Assembly: GCF_004293625.1 (NCBI RefSeq)
Contig: NZ_CP033040.1
Location: forward strand, 1,054,001-1,118,000
Reading direction: 5' to 3'
DNA length: 64,000 nt
Source of the DNA: Thiomicrorhabdus indica
Lineage (GTDB): Bacteria; Pseudomonadota; Gammaproteobacteria; Thiomicrospirales; Thiomicrospiraceae
Shown here piece by piece: positions 17,276 through 25,706 of this stretch. The stretch's first letter is position 1; each line of letters begins with the position of its first letter. The notes beneath the pieces are model-generated. The model was not told the origin of the DNA and did not search any database. It saw only the letters and a program-made list of their open reading frames with translations. The translations under genes were made by a program, and so were the position numbers.

Positions 17276-19540
17276 TTAGTGAGTCAGTTTCATAAATACT
17301 TGTGGAAGTTGTTCTGGCAGTTTTTCCACATGGTCGATAACGGTGTAATGATTATCAAAAATGGCTTCCACGTAGTCATCTGCATTTGGATCTAGTGTAA
17401 TACAGTAGGAGTAGATCCCTTTGTGTTTTAGCTCTTCCACTGCTTTATGAGTATCTTGAATCAGTATTTGCGGGTCTTTGCTGTCAATATCCGCCGGTTC
17501 ACCATCGGTGAGAATCAACATCAATTTTTTCTCAGCTTGCTGAGCTTCCAGATAATGGGCTGCATGACGCATGGCAGCCCCCATTCGTGTTGAATAAGAA
17601 GCTTCCATTGCTGAAATGCGAGCTTTAACTTCGTCAGTATAGCGTTCTGAATAACCTTTGATATGCTGATAGCGCACTTCGTGACGCGTATCGGAACTAA
17701 AGCCGGCAATGGCAAATTTATCGCCGAGTTGATCGACTGTCCAAGCGGTGATTGCGAGTGCTTCTTCGGCCAGTTCTAACAGTGTTTGTGAACTGTCTTG
17801 TAGACGTTCATTGAGTGACTGTGAGGTGTCGACTAACAGCATGACTGCAATATTTCGACTATCGGAGGTATGACTATAATTAATTCGAGGGTCCGGAGCT
17901 TGCCCACTTTTGAAGTCAATGATTGAACGCAATGCGATATCTAAATCCAGCTCTTCGCCTTCTTCTTGGAAGCGAATGCGCTTTTTGTTCTGCGGTTTGA
18001 GCATCTCGATCATTTTTTTCAGTCGTTTTGCTAAGCCATCGTGCTTATCCATCAAACGGTCAATTTTCCCAGCATCACCACTTGGATGAAGGCGTTCATA
18101 AACGGTTGTCCAATCCGGCCGGTAACTTTCCGATAGATAATCCCATTCGTGATAATGGCGTGGCGGTAAACCGCCATCATTTTCAACGAGCATCTCTTCA
18201 TTTTCATACTCATTAGGCATGATTTCATCCGGTTCATCGTACTCTTCGTAGTGAAACCAGATATAGCGGTTATCATCGCGGTATGAGACTTCGGTGTTAT
18301 CGAAGAATACATCCGGCAGACTGTCTGAAGATTGTTTACGAGATTTAACGTAGAAATCAGAACCTAAGCGTGCCATATCTTGTGTGGTCGAGTCCTCGCC
18401 TTTTTCTTGCATAATTTGATGGAATCGTTCACGAAATTCTTCCAGCAATGGGTTTTGCGGATCGAAACTTTCATCTAATAGCGCACGTGACATACGTGTC
18501 GCACGGTAACGAAGGCATGACTGTTTGGAATCGTCACATGCGCCTTTTTCCGGATATGGGTGTAAGGCCATAAATAACGGTTTTAACCCCGGATATCTCC
18601 GTATTGCCAAATATTCAATACGGCTGTCTTCAAATAGTGAGATGAATAACTGCATATGGGGAGCAAAATTATCGGCCATCAGTTTGGTTGACCATTTTTT
18701 GTGCGCCATCATGTGAGCTATCATGGCTCGGTAACGATTTAATCCTGTTACTCCGTTGTCATCCTGGTAAACATCCGGTACTGCAATCAAAGTTTCATCT
18801 AGATAGGGCACTGGTTTTCGTAACTGGTCAAAAGCGGTTGAGAAGGTTTGCATAGGTAAGTCGCAGTCCCACATACAGTCTTTTAGCATTACAAGATGAC
18901 GTTCGACATCCTTGAATGTCGTTCCTTTGCGTTCTCGAATGATGATGCTTTTGGCGTCATGTGATTCTAGTTTGAAATAGGCAATCTGTTCTTCAGGAGC
19001 GTTAAGGTAGTTACGTGCGCCATAGTCAATAAAGTTGCGGATGCCTTCCAGACATAATTTGGAAATCAACTGCGGTATGGAGTTTAGTAACGGAACCATC
19101 CCTGGACTTTCATGAATCGAGTGGTGACCATGAATGACGGTTTGGGTTTTATTGATGTACTCTTCAAGAATATCAAAATATCGCTGAAGTTCTTCAATGC
19201 TATCAATACGACGGCAAATGCTGCTCAAAGAGTTCAAAAACGGAATTAAGGCTTTTTTATTGGGACTACGGGCCAGCTTGTAGGAGTAATCAGAAACCAT
19301 CTTCATAGTACCTCGGCCGATATGGCGAGCGATTTCCGGCATGATTTCTAGATAGATCAATACCGGCTCAACTCCCATGCCGATTTTACAGAGAAAGTTG
19401 GCACCTTCCATATAAGCTTTCACACCCTCGGCTGATAAGGTGCTGTGTGCTTCTTCAATACAGGCAGGAAAGACTTCTTTCGCTTGCACAAACCCACAGG
19501 TAAATTTCTGCTGATATTCTGCTAATAATTCTTCATTCAT
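17276..19540 (-). CDS. cbbO: RuBisCO activase subunit CbbO (VWA-domain protein)
   Basis: A 754-aa protein, the usual size for CbbO. The N-terminal half is helical. The C-terminal part is a von Willebrand A domain with a MIDAS motif DTSQS (Asp571, Ser573, Ser575), and LILTDGEPADID near residue 650. CbbO is the adaptor of the CbbQ AAA+ ring that removes inhibitory sugar phosphates from RuBisCO. It follows cbbQ after a 180-base spacer that carries a large stem-loop (19621-19697). Confidence 0.93.
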   Translation of the reverse strand: MNEELLAEYQQKFTCGFVQAKEVFPACIEEAHSTLSAEGVKAYMEGANFLCKIGMGVEPVLIYLEIMPEIARHIGRGTMKMVSDYSYKLARSPNKKALIPFLNSLSSICRRIDSIEELQRYFDILEEYINKTQTVIHGHHSIHESPGMVPLLNSIPQLISKLCLEGIRNFIDYGARNYLNAPEEQIAYFKLESHDAKSIIIRERKGTTFKDVERHLVMLKDCMWDCDLPMQTFSTAFDQLRKPVPYLDETLIAVPDVYQDDNGVTGLNRYRAMIAHMMAHKKWSTKLMADNFAPHMQLFISLFEDSRIEYLAIRRYPGLKPLFMALHPYPEKGACDDSKQSCLRYRATRMSRALLDESFDPQNPLLEEFRERFHQIMQEKGEDSTTQDMARLGSDFYVKSRKQSSDSLPDVFFDNTEVSYRDDNRYIWFHYEEYDEPDEIMPNEYENEEMLVENDGGLPPRHYHEWDYLSESYRPDWTTVYERLHPSGDAGKIDRLMDKHDGLAKRLKKMIEMLKPQNKKRIRFQEEGEELDLDIALRSIIDFKSGQAPDPRINYSHTSDSRNIAVMLLVDTSQSLNERLQDSSQTLLELAEEALAITAWTVDQLGDKFAIAGFSSDTRHEVRYQHIKGYSERYTDEVKARISAMEASYSTRMGAAMRHAAHYLEAQQAEKKLMLILTDGEPADIDSKDPQILIQDTHKAVEELKHKGIYSYCITLDPNADDYVEAIFDNHYTVIDHVEKLPEQLPQVFMKLTH

Positions 19541-19620
19541 GTTTTAAACGGTCTCATTCGTTTAACTTCAAAATTTTTCTATTCTTAAAAATAGAAATCA
19601 TTAAGTTTAGATGGGTAGAT

Positions 19621-19697
19621 TTGGGAGGCTGTGTTAAGCCGATTGAGGGAGTGTATATTTTCATACACGACCGAAATCAATAACACACAGCGCCCAA
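19621..19697 (-). other. Large imperfect stem-loop in the cbbQ-cbbO spacer
   Basis: Bases 19621-19636 pair with 19681-19697 (16 positions, a small bulge and a mismatch). An inner GTGTAT/ATACAC hairpin sits at 19651-19668. It fills most of the spacer between the two minus-strand genes. No T-run follows on the minus strand, so mRNA processing or protection is more likely than full termination. Confidence 0.6.
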
Positions 19698-19720
19698 GGA
19701 TGCCCAAATAAAATAATGAT

Positions 19721-20521
19721 TTAGGCGAAGATCATTGAGATGGCGTTATCCAATGTTTCTCGGATGTCTACATCATCTGTAATTGGACGAACCAATGCCA
19801 TTTTGCAAGCTTCAACCGGTGAAATTCCTTTGTTAATCAGCATAGCCGCATAAACCATTAAGCGAGTCGAGATACCTTCATCTAGGCCGTGACCTTTTAA
19901 GTTACGTGCAGTTTCACCAATTTGAACCAGTTTTTTAGCTGTTGTTTCGTCAACGCCACCTTCTTGTTGGAGAATGTGTGCTTCGGTTGCTGCATCCGCA
20001 TAATCAAAATCTAGCCCACAGAAGCGCTGTTTAGTCGATTGTTTAAGGTCTTTCATTAACGACTGATAACCAGGGTTATAAGAGATAACCAGTTGGAAAT
20101 CTGGGTGGGCTTTAATGAGTTCGCCTTTTTTATCTAGGGATAGTTCACGACGGTGGTCCGTCAGGGCGTGGATAACCACCATAGTGTCTTGACGAGCTTC
20201 AACTATTTCATCTAGATAACAGATGGCACCGTAACGAGCGGCCATGGTCAAAGGCCCATCTACCCAACGGGTCCCATTGGCATCCAGTAAGTAACGACCA
20301 ACAAGGTCAGAAGCAGTAATATCTTCGTTACAAGAAACGGTAATGATGGGTTTGCCCAGCTTCCAAGCCATGTGCTCAACAAAGCGTGATTTACCGCAAC
20401 CAGTCGGCCCTTTTACCATGACAGGTAGGCGAGCATCATATGCGGCTGTATAAAGTTCTACTTCGTTTGATTGTGCATCGTAAAAAGGCTCGTTGTCGAT
20501 TTTATATTGTGAAATGTCCAT
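19721..20521 (-). CDS. cbbQ: RuBisCO activase AAA+ ATPase CbbQ
   Basis: A 266-aa MoxR-type AAA+ ATPase with Walker A GPTGCGKS (residues 38-45), Walker B ICYLDEI, and the C-terminal RLMVYAAMLI stretch typical of CbbQ/NorQ. It acts as a hexamer with CbbO to remodel RuBisCO. It is encoded 407 bases downstream of cbbM, as in the form II-linked Q2O2 type clusters. The long spacer contains a terminator-like hairpin (20751-20777), which would lower cbbQ relative to cbbM. Confidence 0.93.
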   Translation of the reverse strand: MDISQYKIDNEPFYDAQSNEVELYTAAYDARLPVMVKGPTGCGKSRFVEHMAWKLGKPIITVSCNEDITASDLVGRYLLDANGTRWVDGPLTMAARYGAICYLDEIVEARQDTMVVIHALTDHRRELSLDKKGELIKAHPDFQLVISYNPGYQSLMKDLKQSTKQRFCGLDFDYADAATEAHILQQEGGVDETTAKKLVQIGETARNLKGHGLDEGISTRLMVYAAMLINKGISPVEACKMALVRPITDDVDIRETLDNAISMIFA

Positions 20522-20750
20522 TTGAAGAATTCCCAGAAACCATTGAAAACAGAAAGTTATTTTGGGTTAGAGACTTCGTTCGAAGTAAAGGTGATGAGTG
20601 ATTATCTATGTAAGGGAACTACGGCACAAGAAACCCTTACAGAACACAAAATTGAAGTGATGAATGGTATTGCTTTCAATTTATTCACATCAACAAGGAG
20701 AAAATTCACCTTTAATCTTTTAAAAGTCCCTAAATCAAAATAACTTGAAG

Positions 20751-20777
20751 AAAAACCCCAGCCTAAAGACTGGGGTT
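20751..20777 (-). terminator. Terminator or attenuator after cbbM
   Basis: AACCCCAG (20754-20761) pairs with CTGGGGTT (20770-20777). On the minus strand the stem is followed by TTTTTC. It lies between cbbM and cbbQ and probably ends most cbbM transcripts. Partial read-through would feed cbbQO. Confidence 0.75.
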
Positions 20778-20800
20778 GGGTTCAGATAATTGCTAGATAT

Positions 20801-20916
20801 AAAGCGCGTGATTTTCGATGAGAGCAAGGCGGCAAAATTATCCGTAGCGTAGTGTATTTGCGATACATGAACAACGGAATGGGGTTACCAACGTAGCTAT
20901 TGCGTAAATCAAACGT
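20801..20916 (-). repeat. Dispersed intergenic element, copy A
   Basis: A stretch of about 116 bases in the cbbM-cbbQ spacer with short inverted ends (TGATTT near 20808, AAATCA near 20906). It has an internal TGTAT-TTGCG-ATACA hairpin. Read on the minus strand it shares TTCATGTA, ATAC, a CG-rich patch and GCCNCCTTG, in the same order, with 39272-39375. The remaining spacer (20522-20750) shows no supported gene. Confidence 0.5.
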
Positions 20917-20928
20917 TTTTAGCAGCAA

Positions 20929-22329
20929 TTATTTATGTACGCCTAGCTTCTCACGCCATTCTGGGAAAATTTTATCCGCATCGTGAGGGAAAGATTCAAA
21001 TGCGCGAGCAAATTCTTTATGATTTTTCGCGTATTCGATTGGATCTTGGCCAGACTTCCAGCACTCGTAAGCTTGACCTAGAGAGATACCACCGTCAGCA
21101 GGAGAGTCAATGTGACCGAATGAACCACCACCACAAGTGTTGATAACGTTACCGTGACCTAGGTTTTCGAAGAAACCTGGAAGACGCAGCGCATTCATAC
21201 CACCAGAGATAATTGGCGTAGTAGGCTTCATACCGTACCACTTCTGATAGAAGTATGGACCTTGACACTCATCACGCTCCAGCATGTAAGCAAGAACCGT
21301 TTCACCAGCGTGACCTTCCATTTTTCCGTAACCCATCGTACCAGTGTGGATACCAGAAGCACCCATTAGGCGAGCAAGCTTCATGTAACATAGTGGATCC
21401 ATACCCATAGGTGACTTATAAGAAGTCAAAGCACCGTGACCTGCGCGGTGGAAGTGTAGGTAAGTATCAGGGAAGTTACGACGACAAGTTGTGACACCAG
21501 CAGGGCCTGTTACGAAGCCATCAACTAGGAATGCAACGTGTTTTTCGTTACCGTATTTGGCGAATTGTTCAAGAATGTATTCACCACGTTTAACCATTTC
21601 ACCGTGGAAATCAGCTGTTACGTTAGCTGAGAACAATTTTGCCTGCCCCGTTTCTTGTTGCGCGCGATCCATTGTTTCTGCAACTAGAGGAATAACTGTT
21701 TCCATTGGGCAGAAGTCTTGGTTTGCTTGAGGTTCATCGTTTTTGATGAAATCGCCACCCAACCAGAAGTCATAACAGGCTTGAGCGAAAGGTTCTGGAC
21801 GAAGGCCTAGTTTTGGTTTGATGATCGTACCTGCAATGTAACCACCGTCAACTTCTGGACGACCAAGTACTTTCCAAAGGTCAGAAATATCGGTTGCTGG
21901 ACCATCGAAACGTTTCACCATTTTCTCAGGAACAAAGAAATCTAGCATACGTAGACCAACGTGGTCACCCATACCTTGGTTGTTACCTAAAATTAGAGAC
22001 CACATATGAGAAACGTTGTAGTGACCATCAATTAAGTTCGGATCGAAAAGCGCTACAGGGTATGCAATCTTCATTAGACCACCGTCTTCACCGAATGCCG
22101 CCTCGTCGATTTCATAAACAAGCGCATCAACACCACGCGTGAAGTCATCAGTGGTAGAAACTTCAACGTTGGTTCCGGTTGAAGATTCAGCAGCAACGTG
22201 AGCCGCTACTTCTAGAAAACCGTAACCTTCAGCAGGTTTTAGACGGTAAGCAACTAGCAGGTGATTATCATCAGCAACTAGCGTGTCTTCAGATAGAGTT
22301 AAGTCAGCGTAACGATTTGACTGATCCAT
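20929..22329 (-). CDS. cbbM: Ribulose-1,5-bisphosphate carboxylase/oxygenase, form II
   Basis: A 466-aa single-subunit RuBisCO, the normal length of form II. Visible signatures are [14 protein letters not shown] (active-site Lys region), the [10 protein letters not shown] carbamylation motif and [28 protein letters not shown] and GGGSFGHID lie near the C-terminus. It fixes CO2 in the Calvin cycle. No small subunit gene is present, as expected. It is divergent from cbbR and heads a minus-strand cluster with cbbQ and cbbO. A hairpin follows the stop at 20751-20777. Confidence 0.97.
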   Translation of the reverse strand: MDQSNRYADLTLSEDTLVADDNHLLVAYRLKPAEGYGFLEVAAHVAAESSTGTNVEVSTTDDFTRGVDALVYEIDEAAFGEDGGLMKIAYPVALFDPNLIDGHYNVSHMWSLILGNNQGMGDHVGLRMLDFFVPEKMVKRFDGPATDISDLWKVLGRPEVDGGYIAGTIIKPKLGLRPEPFAQACYDFWLGGDFIKNDEPQANQDFCPMETVIPLVAETMDRAQQETGQAKLFSANVTADFHGEMVKRGEYILEQFAKYGNEKHVAFLVDGFVTGPAGVTTCRRNFPDTYLHFHRAGHGALTSYKSPMGMDPLCYMKLARLMGASGIHTGTMGYGKMEGHAGETVLAYMLERDECQGPYFYQKWYGMKPTTPIISGGMNALRLPGFFENLGHGNVINTCGGGSFGHIDSPADGGISLGQAYECWKSGQDPIEYAKNHKEFARAFESFPHDADKIFPEWREKLGVHK

Positions 22330-22485
22330 TCTAATAGTCCTCTTTAGTCAAGGAAGTGGTTTAGACGGTTTTGATAACCCCAAGCTTCCTTAAAAAGTTA
22401 AATAAAAAAGTGAAATAAAATTTTTTTAGCTGGTAAATCTTTCAAAAGTAAAAAAATTGATGGCGCTAGTTTATTTGTTGGTTAA

Positions 22486-22509
22486 TTATAAGTAAAATTT
22501 TATTTATAA
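22486..22509. promoter_or_regulatory. Candidate CbbR operator: near-perfect 24-bp AT-rich palindrome
   Basis: The two 12-base arms (22486-22497 and 22498-22509) match except at one pair. The site lies in the 207-base divergent promoter between cbbM and cbbR, 27 bases before the cbbR ATG. LysR regulators usually bind AT-rich dyads in such divergent regions. Assignment is from position and symmetry only. Confidence 0.45.
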
Positions 22510-22536
22510 ATGATTTTAATAACCAAAAGGTTATGT

Positions 22537-23421
22537 ATGAGAATTTCACTGCGGCAATTGAAGGTCTTTTTGATGGTGGCTAAATGTCTGAATTACACCC
22601 GTGCTTCAGAACAACTTTTTATGAGCCAACCTGCGGTATCCAAGCAAATTAAGCAGTTGGAAGAAGAGGTTGGCGTCTGCTTGTTTGAAAAAGTTGGAAA
22701 AAAGATTTTTTTGACAGAAGCAGGTCATGACATGCAGTCTTATGCGAACTCTATTCTTGGTCTGGTTTCTGAAGCAAAAGATCATTTTTCTCAGGTGAAA
22801 GGGGGGCAGAAAGGACGGTTAAAAGTGGCCGTAGCGACTACGGCTAGTAGTTTTGCGATTGATATGTTGGGGCAGTTTCGAAAGACTTATTCGGAGGTGG
22901 ACTTTGATATTGAGGTGACTAATCGTCAGACATTGCTAAGTCATCTTGATCGCAATTTAGTCGATTTAGTGATTATGGGACAGCCTCCAGAAAATAATCA
23001 GTATAGCGTTGAGCCTTTTATGAAGAACCCGTTGGTATTTATTGCGCCTATCGATCATCCACTAGTAGGCGAGAGAGTGACTGTAGGTGATTTAATTAAA
23101 GAGTCTTTTGTTGCAAGGGAGGAGGGGTCGGGAACCCGGCAGGCGATGGATGCGTTTTTTGAGGCTCAGGCAGGCGAGTTGCAAGTTGGAATGTTATTTA
23201 ATTCGAATGAGTCCATTAAAAGTGCTGTGGCTTCAGGTTTTGGTTTGGCTTTGGTATCAGTCCATACCATTCAAGCGGAGTTGGAGCACGCCAGTCTGGC
23301 GATTTTGGATGTAGAGAATACACCGATTCAACGTTTTTGGTATTTGGTTCACCTAAAGGAAAAGCGTTTATCGGCTGTCGCTGAAACCTTTCGGAATTTT
23401 ATTTTAGATAAAGCTGTTTAG
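22537..23421 (+). CDS. cbbR: LysR-family regulator CbbR
   Basis: A 294-aa LysR protein with an N-terminal helix-turn-helix (LNYTRASEQLFMSQPAVSKQ) and a two-lobe effector domain; GSGTRQAMD near residue 200 is typical of CbbR. ATG 22537 follows AAAGG and is preferred to ATG 22510, which lies at the edge of the palindrome. It is divergent from cbbM, the classical cbbR arrangement. It is expected to activate the cbb genes. A 14-bp stem terminator follows. Confidence 0.9.
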   Translation: MRISLRQLKVFLMVAKCLNYTRASEQLFMSQPAVSKQIKQLEEEVGVCLFEKVGKKIFLTEAGHDMQSYANSILGLVSEAKDHFSQVKGGQKGRLKVAVATTASSFAIDMLGQFRKTYSEVDFDIEVTNRQTLLSHLDRNLVDLVIMGQPPENNQYSVEPFMKNPLVFIAPIDHPLVGERVTVGDLIKESFVAREEGSGTRQAMDAFFEAQAGELQVGMLFNSNESIKSAVASGFGLALVSVHTIQAELEHASLAILDVENTPIQRFWYLVHLKEKRLSAVAETFRNFILDKAV

Positions 23422-23445
23422 GTTGATTGGTCAATCTTAGGTGGA

Positions 23446-23492
23446 CTCAGTCTAAAATCTAAATGTTTAATGGATTTTAGACTGAGGTTTTT
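23446..23492 (+). terminator. Rho-independent terminator after cbbR
   Basis: A perfect 14-bp stem (23446-23459 with 23473-23486) with a 13-nt loop is followed by G and five T. It separates cbbR from the convergent membrane-protein gene. Confidence 0.85.
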
Positions 23493-23555
23493 CAGTACTG
23501 CTACTGAGTTAACGGCTTTATTTTAATTAAGCATTTTAATAAGACGTTTTCAGTT

Positions 23556-23894
23556 CTAGCTACGTTTTAAGAGACGAAGAACAGGGTAGACAAGGAATGT
23601 ACCAATCGCCGCATAACCAAATGACATAAATAGCAACATAAACCAGTCGGTGCTATAGGTCACTTGAGCCAGTGAAGACATGGTCATTGCCGGCAGCGTG
23701 AAAATAAAAAACAGCCACAAAGCAACGCCAAACATCACTGCAGTTTTAATGCATTTGCCGTTAATAAGCGGGAGTCTTTTGCCAATGAGTGCACCATAGA
23801 GCACTACCGTAGCGATTAATATAGCGAGCACAACACCAGAGTTTTGTAGCAAATAACCATAGGCGATTTGAAAAGTTAAATTTAATTCATTCAT
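23556..23894 (-). CDS. Small multi-pass membrane protein downstream of the SQR-like gene
   Basis: A 112-aa hydrophobic protein with about three helices (roughly residues 18-36, 47-70, 82-106) and a basic C-terminus (LRLLKRS). It begins 9 bases after the SQR-like gene, so it is translated from the same message. It resembles small DUF-type membrane proteins (perhaps DUF5368; I am not sure). A plausible role is anchoring or serving the exported flavoprotein at the membrane, which is inference. Confidence 0.65.
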   Translation of the reverse strand: MNELNLTFQIAYGYLLQNSGVVLAILIATVVLYGALIGKRLPLINGKCIKTAVMFGVALWLFFIFTLPAMTMSSLAQVTYSTDWFMLLFMSFGYAAIGTFLVYPVLRLLKRS

Positions 23895-23903
23895 GATTCT
23901 CTC

Positions 23904-25265
23904 CTAAGCCTTACCAGCCAACATGCGCATGTAGGTCGGTTTGAGTAATTGTTCTTTCATAACCCAAGCAAACCATGACTCTTGTTGTGGGTCGATAAAG
24001 GAATAAGTTGGAATCAAGTCTTTGTTGTAATCAAATTCAATCAGCATTGCAGAACCGATTTCAGTAATCAGAGGACAAGAGGTATAGCCGTTAAATTTAG
24101 CGGTCGGTTCTTGGCCGTTAATGACCGATAACAAGTTGTTTAAAACGATTGGCACTGACATTTTCACGGTTGCTGCGGTTTTTCCTAGTGGTGTTCCATT
24201 GACATCACCACAACCGAAGACTTCTGGATAGCGACGGTGTTGTAAAGTTTCTTGGTCTACTTCTAGCCAGCCACCAGTTGAGAAACCACCATCTTGCCAT
24301 GCAAGAGCTGATTCTCGGATTACTCTTGGTGCACGCATTGGCGGTACAACGTGAAGCAGATCATAGTCGACTGTTTCATCACCTAGATCCGTGGTAAAAG
24401 TTGCTTTTTGCGCATCAATGTCTACCGCTTTTAATCGCGTTTGTAGTTCAACGCTCATGCCGTGTTCTTTAAAGCGGTTGATGACAAAATCATTAAACCA
24501 AGGTAGACCGAAAACGCCACTTGTTGATGAATAGAAGTTTAGGTTAGAGCCTTCAAAGCCGCCATTGCGCTTCATTTGGTCAATGGTTAGGAAGGTTGTC
24601 TTTAATGGCGCACCGGCGCAACGAATAGGGGTGTGTGAAAGCGTGAAATAGCCATTACCACCTTCTTTGGAGAACTTTTCAATTGCTTTCCAAGTGTCAG
24701 CCGCTTTGTCAGGGCTATGGTAAACGCTTCCAAGACCTTTTTCACCGATACGATTAACGTCCATTCCTTCAATGTACTCATAGTCGTATTCAATTCCGGC
24801 AGTCACCACCATGTAGTCGTAAGAGATGACTTGTCCTTCGTCAGTCGTTACCTGTTTGTTTTCTGGATCAAAACTCTCCACCATCTGTTGCACAAATTGA
24901 ATGCGATCGCCTTTTGGCAATAAGGATGCATTTGAGCCTGGAATCACTTTATCTTTTGGCCAAACACCAGTGGCAACCAACGTTAATCCTGGCCAGTAAA
25001 CATGAGGCTCTTTGCGGTCAATAATAGTGATTTTTCCATTGGGTAGCGCGTCTGCTAGACGGTTCGCCATACTGATTCCAGCTGAGCCACTGCCGACAAT
25101 TACAATGTGAGTAGGTGAATCGTTGCCCTGATCAGCGATGGCGGCTTCTAAACCGGTAAAGTAGGCAAATGCCGCTGCGGTTCCTTTTAAAAAGTTACGG
25201 CGTGACATACCTGCTTTTTCAGCTGATTGCATCGCATCATTGAAGATTTTCTTATTATTTTTCAT
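23904..25265 (-). CDS. Tat-exported sulfide:quinone oxidoreductase-like flavoprotein
   Basis: A 453-aa FAD enzyme. A Tat signal is clear (SRRNFLKG, Arg22-Arg23, then a hydrophobic stretch). The FAD-binding GSGSAG motif is near residue 58. Two cysteines sit in contexts typical of type II-like SQR: Cys216 in RCAGAPLK and Cys397 in YTSCPL. A third, Cys352, lies in the FAD-contacting GCGDVN. The pair Cys216/Cys397 matches the two redox cysteines of mitochondrial-type SQR by context. Sulfide oxidation with electrons to quinone is likely; a flavocytochrome c flavoprotein subunit is the alternative. No cytochrome gene is adjacent. Confidence 0.82.
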   Translation of the reverse strand: MKNNKKIFNDAMQSAEKAGMSRRNFLKGTAAAFAYFTGLEAAIADQGNDSPTHIVIVGSGSAGISMANRLADALPNGKITIIDRKEPHVYWPGLTLVATGVWPKDKVIPGSNASLLPKGDRIQFVQQMVESFDPENKQVTTDEGQVISYDYMVVTAGIEYDYEYIEGMDVNRIGEKGLGSVYHSPDKAADTWKAIEKFSKEGGNGYFTLSHTPIRCAGAPLKTTFLTIDQMKRNGGFEGSNLNFYSSTSGVFGLPWFNDFVINRFKEHGMSVELQTRLKAVDIDAQKATFTTDLGDETVDYDLLHVVPPMRAPRVIRESALAWQDGGFSTGGWLEVDQETLQHRRYPEVFGCGDVNGTPLGKTAATVKMSVPIVLNNLLSVINGQEPTAKFNGYTSCPLITEIGSAMLIEFDYNKDLIPTYSFIDPQQESWFAWVMKEQLLKPTYMRMLAGKA

Positions 25266-25613
25266 CTTTCGACTTCCAGAGTTGGAGTGAAAATTTGACC
25301 GGCCGGTATCTTTTTGAATCGCGTCCAGTCGTGAGTTTTGCCCAAGTGGCGCAAAATATGCTTAATCTACCCCAAGATTTTTTTATATTCAAGCCTGCAA
25401 ATGCTATGGAAATTATTGAACCCTTTGAGCTTGTATCTAAGTCAATAATCTAAATGCTGAGTCTAAAATCGTTCTTGGTGAATCAAGGCAGAACAACTAG
25501 GTATGTCATGAGAATGAATCCTTATGTATTAAAAAGGCAAGGTTTGTATTCTTTTTACGGCATTAAATTGATAGTATTTGATTGTTTAAACTCATTGCTA
25601 TTGATGGCCTAAT
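25266..25613. other. Gene-free spacer with a palindrome copy and a degenerate element copy
   Basis: No supported gene. It holds ACCGGCCGGT at 25298 and a stretch near 25470-25530. On the minus strand that stretch reads TCATGACATAC then TTCTGCCTTGATTC, a degenerate match to the dispersed element at 20801 and 39272. It marks the left edge of the accessory island. Confidence 0.4.
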
Positions 25614-25700
25614 ATGAATGAAATCAACACCAAACTCACCCAAGCCCAACAACAAACCATCCTCGCTTCGGCGTTTAGAGGTAATTTAATTAAGAGGTAA
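25614..25700 (+). pseudogene. Remnant of a type I restriction specificity subunit (HsdS C-terminus)
   Basis: A 28-codon frame ending in AQQQTILASAFRGNLIKR. The text QTILASAFRGNLI is the characteristic end of many HsdS proteins (QAILAKAFRGEL type). Upstream the frame is closed by a stop within a few codons and no target-recognition domain is found. It therefore looks like the tail left after deletion of a type I restriction-modification locus. An intact short gene is unlikely. Confidence 0.6.
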
Positions 25701-25706
25701 GCTGTG

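Noticed and set aside
20522-20743. 73-codon plus-strand frame between cbbQ and cbbM
   Set aside because: No ribosome site, no recognisable sequence, and it runs against both neighbours in a regulatory spacer.
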